From an uncultured Bacteroidales bacterium (GTDB lineage Bacteria; Bacteroidota; Bacteroidia; Bacteroidales; P3), in NCBI GenBank assembly GCA_947177315.1, contig CAMWTX010000037.1:1-10999 (forward strand): a stretch of DNA of 10,999 bases. The letters run 5' to 3'. The position numbers and the translations under genes were made by a program. Numbering within the stretch: the first letter of the stretch is position 1; each line of letters begins with the position of its first letter. Under the pieces are notes generated by a model. The model saw only the letters and a program-made list of their open reading frames with translations, did no database searches and was not told the DNA's origin. Shown here in pieces: positions 1 through 7,000 of this stretch.

Positions 1-15
1 GATATAAGGTACGTT

Positions 16-52
16 TTTGGTATATGATAAAGGTTTGTCGTGGATATTTTTG
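16..52 (+). promoter_or_regulatory. possible Bacteroidetes-type promoter for the three-gene unit
   Basis: TATTTTTG at 45-52 is a full match to the TAnnTTTG -7 element known for the Bacteroides primary sigma factor. An upstream TTTG at 16-19 could be the -33 element, but the 25-nt gap is longer than the usual 19-21 or so. A second, weaker pairing is TTTG at 60-63 with TACACTGC at 82-89. The region is AT-rich, so a chance match is quite possible. The position, about 110 nt before the first gene, suits a promoter driving the whole unit. Confidence 0.3.
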
Positions 53-105
53 ATGGTTCTTTGGAATTTTATGACAAACTTTACACTGCCCGACCGGAGG
101 CGCTT

Positions 106-165
106 ATGTCTTTTGGTTGTGGCGACCCAAAGAACGGAGTATTCACGTTAAAGCAAAAACAATGA
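106..165 (+). CDS. possible 19-codon leader ORF overlapping gene 1
   Basis: An ATG at 106 opens a 19-codon frame ending in TGA at 163-165. The stop overlaps the ATG of gene 1 (162-164) as ATGA, the classic arrangement for translational coupling. GGAGG at 96-100 lies 5 nt before the ATG. That is a near-ideal Shine-Dalgarno sequence and is not seen in front of the three large genes. The peptide is short and polar and has no signal peptide or recognised motif. It could be a leader peptide that feeds ribosomes to gene 1, or a chance ORF; Bacteroidota rarely rely on Shine-Dalgarno pairing, which weakens the case. Confidence 0.25.
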   Translation: MSFGCGDPKNGVFTLKQKQ

Positions 166-2504
166 AAAAGGTTCTTTTATTCTTTCTTACACTGATGTTG
201 GGTTGCAGCCTCGCAGGGGCGCAAAACACGCGGGTTCTCGGCTCGGCCTTGCTTAGCGGCAAGGGCTGCCCTCAAAGTTACGGGATTAAAGTTAAGATTA
301 CCAAGGGCGACTCTACCTTGCAAAAAGAAACCGATTATGGTGAAGATTATGCCGAACTGATAGGCTGTATGTACGGCTATGAGTTCATGGCTTGGGAAGC
401 GGGTGTTTACGGACTTACCTATTCGAAAGATGGTTATGAAACAAAAACACAGCAGATTACCGTAGAGGCTGGAGCCGAAAGATTCATTGTTCCTTCTGTG
501 ACGCTCGAACCGCAGACAAACGATTACACTTTCGGGGGAAACCTTCGCTATACTACGGCCGATGAAGAAACCAAAACCGTAGCGGATGCGCAGATATTGT
601 GCTACAAGGATGCGCAAGGTACGGAGAAATTGGGTGAAACCCGTACCGATGCGGAAGGCAATTGGCAGATAACGGTGCAGGCTCAGGCCGACGCTTCGGT
701 GTATTTCGATGCTGTTCATCCCAATATCGAGGTCCTTTCCAAGACTTCCGCTGCGGCAAATTCTACTACAAAAGTTATTCCCGTACAGATCTATTGCTCG
801 GAAAAGACACCCGATTTGTTGGGAATGGAGACCTATAAGCTCCGGCAGGCGGGTACGATAGACGAGCCTTGGGTGGAATTGAGTTGGACTTGGCCGCAGG
901 AATTGTTAGACAACTATAGAATCGCCGGGAACAAAGGCGTTTACCAAGTTTCCCGTGTGCAGATTTTCCGCGATCTCGGTGCGGCGGGCTGGTCTGAAAT
1001 AGGCTCTTTGGAGGTTGCCGATTCTGTATTGCCCGGCACTTCCTTTGTGGATGGAAAAAATGCAGCCCATCGTCTTTTGGCGGGAAAAACCTATCAATAC
1101 CGTTTCGAGATCACGTACAAGTATCCCAAAAGCGGCGTGGTCACGGTAAACAATGATTCCCGGCTTACGATAACCTTGGGTACCGTGATTCCTCAATACG
1201 ATAGCGTAACCTTGACGCTTGCGCCGAACAATCCCGAATGGGGTACGGTTACCGGCGCGGGCAAGTACGAAGAAAACGACGAGGTGGTGATCCGTGCCCA
1301 GGCCAATCGCGGCTATGTGTTCTCCGCTTGGAAAAACGGCGAGGAAACGATAGCCACCACCGCCAAACACAAATTGGTGATAACCGAAAACATGACGCTT
1401 ACGGCTGTCTTTGAGGAAAAGGCTCCTGTTTACGATTCAGTAAGGTTGACCCTGGAAGCCAATAATGCCGCTTGGGGTACGATAGAAGGTGCGGGTCGCT
1501 ATGCCAGGGGTGAGGAAGTAACGGTAAAAGCCACGCCCAACAAGGGTTATCTCTTTAAGGAATGGAAAGCAGGTTCCGTGGTGCTTTCCAATAAAGCCGA
1601 ATACACTTTGGTTTTGGCTACCGATTCCACGCTTACGGCGGTATTTGAATACCAAACCGAGTATCGCGGCATGACTAATTGCAAGGCCAGACAGATTGAC
1701 GCCACCACAAACCGCATTACATGGAGATGGCCGCAGGAATTGCTGGACGAATATGTTACCGCCGATGGCGAGGGAACTTATGAAATATTCAGGATTAATG
1801 TTTTCCGTCTTGATCCGGGGGAAACATCCTATGCCGAGGTGGGGTCTGTACGGCCTGAATCCGGAGACCTGCCAGGCACTTTCTTTGTGGATTCCAGTTC
1901 GAACCATCCGCTTGTGCTGAACAATACCTACACTTATCGTTTGGAAGTGGTTTACTCCAAGCCTCAGCAGCAAAGCGTTTTTGTGGAAGACGAAGCGCGT
2001 CTTACGGTAAGGATGGTTGAAAATCCCGTGGTGGAACCCGATACCGTATTGCTGACTCTCCGTGTAAACGACAAAGATATGGGTACGGTGCAGGGCGCCG
2101 GCGAATATGAAGAAGGCTCGTATGTTACGATTAAGGCTATTCCCAACGCCGGTTATGAGTTCGTGGCCTGGATGAACCGCACGGATACCGTGGCCAAGAC
2201 CGCCGAACACAAGTTTGTTCTGGATGCCGACCTTACGCTTACCGCCCTCTTTAAGAAACAGGACGGCGGCACTTCCAACGAAGACCGTGAACAGTCCGCC
2301 TGGCGTGTGTGGTCCGAAAACGGTGCGATGGTGCTGCGTAGCAACGCCGCTTGCCGCTACGATGTTTACAATATGGCGGGCGTGTTGGTAAAGCAGGCTA
2401 AGGTGAACCAAGGCGAATACCGTATCGCCTTAAACAGCGGTCTGTATATCATCCGCCGTATTTCCGCCACCGGTTATTCGGTAAAGAAAGCGGTGGTGCG
2501 CTAA
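162..2504 (+). CDS. T9SS-exported surface protein with FN3-like domains and InlB-type B-repeats (780 aa)
   Basis: This is a secreted, probably cell-surface protein; no enzyme motif is visible. The start is placed at ATG 162 because a signal peptide begins there (MKK, hydrophobic core, AGA|Q cut after residue 20). The frame could extend back to a TTG at 117, but that would put 15 polar residues before the signal. Domains in order: two carboxypeptidase-regulatory-like beta domains (about 22-105 and 108-210), an FN3-like domain (about 221-341), B-repeats at 346-420 and 424-498, a second FN3-like domain (about 501-620), a third B-repeat (626-700), and a C-terminal type A sorting domain (712-780) ending KKAVVR. 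That sorting domain lacks the PNP motif present in the two downstream proteins but keeps the VYNMAG and GLYIIR strand motifs. Both FN3-like domains share WPQELLD. It is first in a likely operon, 48 nt before gene 2. Adhesion or ligand binding is inferred from domain types only. Confidence 0.9.
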   Translation: MKKVLLFFLTLMLGCSLAGAQNTRVLGSALLSGKGCPQSYGIKVKITKGDSTLQKETDYGEDYAELIGCMYGYEFMAWEAGVYGLTYSKDGYETKTQQITVEAGAERFIVPSVTLEPQTNDYTFGGNLRYTTADEETKTVADAQILCYKDAQGTEKLGETRTDAEGNWQITVQAQADASVYFDAVHPNIEVLSKTSAAANSTTKVIPVQIYCSEKTPDLLGMETYKLRQAGTIDEPWVELSWTWPQELLDNYRIAGNKGVYQVSRVQIFRDLGAAGWSEIGSLEVADSVLPGTSFVDGKNAAHRLLAGKTYQYRFEITYKYPKSGVVTVNNDSRLTITLGTVIPQYDSVTLTLAPNNPEWGTVTGAGKYEENDEVVIRAQANRGYVFSAWKNGEETIATTAKHKLVITENMTLTAVFEEKAPVYDSVRLTLEANNAAWGTIEGAGRYARGEEVTVKATPNKGYLFKEWKAGSVVLSNKAEYTLVLATDSTLTAVFEYQTEYRGMTNCKARQIDATTNRITWRWPQELLDEYVTADGEGTYEIFRINVFRLDPGETSYAEVGSVRPESGDLPGTFFVDSSSNHPLVLNNTYTYRLEVVYSKPQQQSVFVEDEARLTVRMVENPVVEPDTVLLTLRVNDKDMGTVQGAGEYEEGSYVTIKAIPNAGYEFVAWMNRTDTVAKTAEHKFVLDADLTLTALFKKQDGGTSNEDREQSAWRVWSENGAMVLRSNAACRYDVYNMAGVLVKQAKVNQGEYRIALNSGLYIIRRISATGYSVKKAVVR
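1197..1421 (+). repeat. InlB-type B-repeat 1 (75 codons) in gene 1
   Basis: Residues 346-420 start YDSVTLTL, continue with WGTVTGAGKYEENDEV, GYVFSAWKNG and close with LTAVFEE. The order 'G.v.g.G.y..g..v...a.p..Gy.f..W...........l.i....l.A.F' is the signature of the divergent InlB B-repeat (Listeria-Bacteroides repeat) family, a small beta domain common in surface proteins. It is separated from the next copy by only three codons. Confidence 0.85.
1431..1655 (+). repeat. InlB-type B-repeat 2 (75 codons) in gene 1
   Basis: Residues 424-498 repeat the pattern of copy 1 at exactly the same length: YDSVRLTL, WGTIEGAGRYARGEEV, GYLFKEWKAG, LTAVFEYQ. It is tandem with copy 1 and followed directly by the second FN3-like domain. 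Confidence 0.85.
2037..2261 (+). repeat. InlB-type B-repeat 3 (75 codons) in gene 1
   Basis: Residues 626-700 are the third copy: DTVLLTLRVN, MGTVQGAGEYEEGSYV, GYEFVAWMNR, LTALFKKQ. It is separated from the tandem pair by the second FN3-like domain and precedes the linker to the sorting domain. The alanine of the LTAxF ending is kept; the tryptophan before G is replaced by methionine. Confidence 0.82.
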
Positions 2505-2552
2505 ACCGCTGTGGTTACACATAGAAAACAGGCACGATAAAAATAAAAAGAT

Positions 2553-4046
2553 ATGAACGCTATCAAAAAACTGATGGGGGGGATGCTGTTCGCCTGCGGA
2601 TTGTTTGTTTCGGTCAATGCGCAGGAGATTCCTTGGTGTTTTCCTGATACCGTCACCAAGGTGGCTACTTCCGGCAGGGGCGGCATCTACCTTTATACCT
2701 TCGATGACCGGGGCAATGCCTTGGTGACCGAGTATATCGAGCATGATGCCACGGGAACGCAGATACCGCAACAGAAAATAACGGCGGTCTATAACCGTTT
2801 CGACTTGGTGGATACCACGGTAAGTTACCAGTGGAGAAGCGGCGGCTACATGGCTGCCGCCCGCAAGATTGCCCGTTACGACAACCGGGGCAACCTTATC
2901 TATCTGTTGAACGAAAACGGTGATGGAAATGACGGTTGGACACCGGCAAACCGTTATACCTACACCTACAACGAAAAGAACCTTAAGACGGATGTGCTGA
3001 TAGAAAAGCCTCTTGATGTTGAGTTCGACCAATGGACTCCTTCGGAAAAGGCCCGGTATGTTTACGACGGCAAAGACCGTGAGCTTTCTTATGAACATTC
3101 TGTATATGTGGAATCGGCATGGTATCACTACCGCAGCACGTTCAATAAGTACGAAAACGACAATCTGGTGCAGGAAATCGGCATGGGGTTGAGCCAAGAG
3201 GGCGTATTTGACAGTACCTATAAACTCTCCTATGCCTATAATGCCGCCGGCAAGCAGGTGGAATGGCTCTATGAAGTCTTTGTGGATGGGGCATGGGAAA
3301 ACAGCGACCTCCGCCGTTTCTTCTATGATGCCGATGGTTACGATACCATGGTAATCAGTTACCAATGGAATCTGTACAGTACTGGAATATGGGATTCCAC
3401 CGTGAAGGAGGTTTACAAGAACCGCCCTGACGGACAGCGTATCCGGGTGGATCATTACACCGCGGAGGGCGCGGACCCTGGAGAATGGTTCCTGGCTGCC
3501 TATATGGAATTCGAATATAACGAAGCAGGCCGCCGTACTGCCTATAACTACAGCAGTTACAACCAAGACAACGGCGGCGATTTCCGTTATGAATTCGAAC
3601 TGAACGAAAACAACGACGATGTGCGCGCCACCTGCTTTGTAAAGAAAGGCGGCGATTGGGTGCCCACCGATAGAATCAACCTGGAGGCGGAATACCATGA
3701 CGGCACTTCGATTCTCTACGCCAACGAACCGATGCACGAAATAAGGGTTCATTACAAGAGCGGCACCAAATCGCCGATTCCCGACGATGTGGCGAACCAG
3801 GCATGGCAGGCTGCACCGGATTTCTCGGTGCGCGTATATCCGAACCCCGCCCGCGAGATATTGAGTGTGGAAGCCGATGAAAATGGCTATTTCGACATGG
3901 AGCTGTACGACCTTTCGGGTCGCATGATAGAAAGCCGCCGCGCCGTGCAGTGTGCCGAATTCAACGTGTCGCATTATCATGGCGTGTATCTGCTCCGTGT
4001 GGAAAAGAACGGTTCGGCGGTATCGCGCAAAGTGGTTATCCTTTAA
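2553..4046 (+). CDS. T9SS-exported protein built of ~30-residue tyrosine/tryptophan repeats (497 aa)
   Basis: A secreted protein of unknown function. A signal peptide (residues 1-23, SVNA|Q) is followed by about twelve consecutive 28-33-residue repeats (43-404) of the form Y-x-Y-[DN]-x-x-G ... W/F-x-x-x-x-[KR], with units such as YTYTYNEKNLKT, ARYVYDGKDRE, LSYAYNAAGKQ and RRFFYDADGYD. These recall RHS/YD repeats but are longer and lack an RHS core or toxin tip. They resemble the repeat proteins often left as hypothetical or DUF3836-like in Bacteroidales, a comparison made from memory. The C-terminal 74 residues (424-497) are a type A T9SS sorting domain with VYPNPA, YDLSGR, GVYLLRV and the ending RKVVIL. 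The ATG at 2553 lies 48 nt after gene 1 in an A-rich leader, with no Shine-Dalgarno site. The repeats probably form an extended beta solenoid or sheet for binding or spacing; this is inference. Confidence 0.9.
   Translation: MNAIKKLMGGMLFACGLFVSVNAQEIPWCFPDTVTKVATSGRGGIYLYTFDDRGNALVTEYIEHDATGTQIPQQKITAVYNRFDLVDTTVSYQWRSGGYMAAARKIARYDNRGNLIYLLNENGDGNDGWTPANRYTYTYNEKNLKTDVLIEKPLDVEFDQWTPSEKARYVYDGKDRELSYEHSVYVESAWYHYRSTFNKYENDNLVQEIGMGLSQEGVFDSTYKLSYAYNAAGKQVEWLYEVFVDGAWENSDLRRFFYDADGYDTMVISYQWNLYSTGIWDSTVKEVYKNRPDGQRIRVDHYTAEGADPGEWFLAAYMEFEYNEAGRRTAYNYSSYNQDNGGDFRYEFELNENNDDVRATCFVKKGGDWVPTDRINLEAEYHDGTSILYANEPMHEIRVHYKSGTKSPIPDDVANQAWQAAPDFSVRVYPNPAREILSVEADENGYFDMELYDLSGRMIESRRAVQCAEFNVSHYHGVYLLRVEKNGSAVSRKVVIL
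2679..3758 (+). repeat. array of about twelve ~30-residue Y-x-Y-[DN] repeats in gene 2
   Basis: Residues 43 to about 402-404 divide into units of roughly 33, 30, 29, 32, 29, 29, 29, 32, 32, 28, 29 and 30 residues. Each opens with an aromatic-rich strand (YLYTFD, ARYDNR, YTYTYN, ARYVYD, LSYAYN, RRFFYD, MEFEYN, YEFELN). Most have a tryptophan or other aromatic near the end (GWTP, QWTP, AWYH, AWEN, IWDS, EWFL, DWVP). Divergence between units is high, so the array is old and shows up at protein level rather than as DNA repeats. Confidence 0.75.
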
Positions 4047-4073
4047 TAATTGAAATCAATCAAAATAAGTAAT

Positions 4074-7000
4074 ATGAAAATTCGCAACTATTGGCTGTCG
4101 GTGGCCTTGTCGTTTCTCGGCATTGCCGCTCCGGCATTGGCCCAGACCGGAAACACGCCCCAGGCGTGCAAGCCGGAAGTAAAACAGATCCGCGACAATC
4201 AGGTTACGTTGGTATGGAACAACGTGGAACCGGTGTATGGGATTCTCGATGATTTTGAAGGTCATCCGGATTTCGCCATCAATTCGCCCGGCGAACTGGG
4301 TTGGAGCTATTGGGATATGGATCATGCCAGAACCTACTCGATCGGCGATTACATCTGGCAGGACCAAAGTACGCCCAAGGCATTCCAGGTATGGACTCCC
4401 TCCAAGACCATTCCGGCCTATACCTACGAGAAGGCGTTGCCGCACAGCGGCAAGAAATGCCTTGTTTCGTTGGCTACCGTTACCGGCGAAAGGCGTAACG
4501 ACTGGTTGATCAGCCCCGATTTGAGATCCCAGAACTTTGCCGAAGACATCACGCTTTCTTTCTGGGCGCGTTCGTTCAATACGGCCAGTGGGGAGGAATT
4601 GATAAAGATTGCCTATTCCACCACCACGATGGAATTGGATGAGTTTCTGTTCCTCAACAACGGTGCGCCTGTCATTATTCCCGAAAGTTCCAAGGAACAC
4701 CCGGGAATGTATTTCTTCTCTTTCGTTATTCCCAAGGAAGCCCGCTATGTGGCCATCAACTGCGTTACCTGGGAGGGACACGCCTTGTTTATAGACGATG
4801 TGGCGCTTGCCACCAACAAGGTGAACCCCACCAAAGCCGCCCCCAACTACCTTACGGGCTTCAACCTCTATCGCGACGGGGTTAAGGTGAACAGTGAACT
4901 GATTACCGAACACTCCTATGTGGATATCGTTCCCACTTTCGGAGACCATGACTATCAGGTGGAATCCGTTTTTGAAACAGGTAGTCCCATAAAAGGTGTG
5001 GCCACGACCGTGAATGTGCCCAACATCCACTTGTTGCCCTTTGTCGAAGATTTTATAAGCTACGATTTCGAAACCAATTTCTGGGAAGTTTCGTGTCCCG
5101 ACAATCCGATACAGTCGATTTCGAATCCTTGCTTCTGGAGCGTCAACTACCGTCCTTACACCATGTTTAATGAAGCGGCTCAGTTCTATCCGTTAAGCAG
5201 TCTGCAGAACTATAAAGACTATTGCCTTACCAGCATGGAACTGGATGCCACCGGTTTGGACAGCGTGATGATGTGTTACGACATCGGTTTGGACGCTTAT
5301 GAGTTGACAGGATCTTCCCGCGGTGGCGAAGCGATTGCGGTGGAAGTGTTCGTTGACGGCGAATGGATAGAGGTGGACAGACGGCGCGATACCTGCGGCG
5401 ATTACGACTACACCCGTTTCTATGTGGATTTGTCGCAATATGTGGCTCACAAGAAGTTCAGAATCCGTTTCAATGCACAAGGACGCACGGCCAGCAACCT
5501 TATCGCTTGGTATATCAGTTATATCAGGGTCTATGAAAAAGCCAAGGCCAAGGTTTCGGGAACCGTGCTTTGCGACGGTAATCCGGTGGCGGGTGTGCGG
5601 GTAACTTTCACCAGTGCACAGCAAGACGTCTATACGGTGGTTACCGCTGCCGACGGTACATATTCGATTCCCGGCGTGGATGCCGACCGCTATACGGTTA
5701 CCGCCGAACTGACCGGCTACAATCCCTATTCCGAAACCCTTACCGTCAGCAAGGGAAGCCAGACGGTCGATATCGCCATGACCCGTCCCGTGATTGCTTT
5801 GACCTCCACTTCGCAAGCGCATACCTTGGCGGCGGAAGCTACCGATAACGGCACGATTGGCCTGCAGAACACGGGCAACGGCACTTCGAGGGTAGGTATG
5901 TGGATCGACTATAAGGACAAGACCGTTTCTGCCGCTCCTTCGTTCGAAACGCTCAAGACTTTCAATACCTCCGACATCCTGCAGTCTTCCATCGGTTTCG
6001 ACGGCGAGTATTTCTATATGGCACAGAGCGATGAATACACCAACGATGCCCTTATCTACAAATACGACAAGGAAGGTACGTTCGTGGGTACTTTCATGCC
6101 CAATGTCCATTTGCGCCGTTGGTTCGCCATGGCTTACGACGGGGAGAATTTCTATTCCGTGCATGCCGACAACATTATCCGCATCATCAATATGAAAGAG
6201 GGTATCCAGATAGGCGAAATCCCCACCGAAGTGACCGGTCTTTGCCATATCGCCTACGATGAAGCCCGCGATGCTTTCTGGGTGGGTTCGCTCAACACCT
6301 TGGCTTTAGTGGACAGGAACGGAAACACCTTGGTGGATGAAATAATATACAATTCCGAAGAAGTGTTGTTTTCGGGTTCCGCCTACGACCCCTATTTCAA
6401 GGAAGGCCCTTGCTTGTGGATCATGGACCGTTCGCGCGGCAATAATCCCTTGAGCGTTTGGACCAAAGCGGTGATCCGCCGCATCGACCTTACCGATATG
6501 GAACTCAAGGATGATTATTCTTTCCCCTGCGATGAATGGCCTGGATTCATCTACGGCGGCAGCAACTATGGTCAGGTATGGGGCGCTGGCCTGTTCGGAA
6601 CGACCCGCTACAAAGACGGTCATTTCGTGTTGATGGGCGTCATCATGGCCAAACCCGGTCTGGTTGGCATCGTCGATATGTACGAAGTTCCCAACTGGCT
6701 CAAGATGGAAGAATACGGCTTCAATATGGAAGCTGCCGGCAGCAAGCAGGTGGCCTATACGGTAGATGCCGCCAACCTGCTCGAAAACGACTCGTGCAAG
6801 GCTACGGTTACTTTCCGTATGGATCCGTATGCCGCGCCGCTGCAGTTTGAAGTATCCGCCAAGGTGAACGCCAAGGCGCAATACGCCAAGCCGCTTTCTT
6901 TGCGTGCCGTGGCCCAGAACGACAACGCCGCCAAGCTTACTTGGAGCGTTCCGCAGTCCGCTACGGCTCCGGCAAGCTACAATATTTACCGCAATGGCGA

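Noticed and set aside
1..105. 3' end of an upstream gene
   Set aside because: Forward frames stop early (for example TGA at 25-27 and TGA at 51-53) and leave only short peptides with no recognisable ending, so no upstream gene can be supported.
162..224. Possible lipoprotein signal in gene 1 (LMLGC near residue 15)
   Set aside because: The residues before the cysteine (M at -3, L at -2) do not fit the lipobox. A better signal peptidase I site, AGA|Q, lies a few residues on, and the protein has a T9SS sorting domain instead of a lipid anchor.
1197..2261. CRISPR-like or mobile-element repeat structure
   Set aside because: The repeats lie in frame inside a coding sequence, are protein domains with divergent DNA, and have no spacers, terminal inverted repeats or target-site duplications.
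2553..4046. RHS/YD-repeat toxin or contact-dependent inhibition protein
   Set aside because: The repeats are about 30 residues, there is no conserved RHS core motif or variable toxic C-terminus, and the protein ends in a T9SS sorting domain. No immunity gene follows; the next gene is the giant adhesin-like protein.
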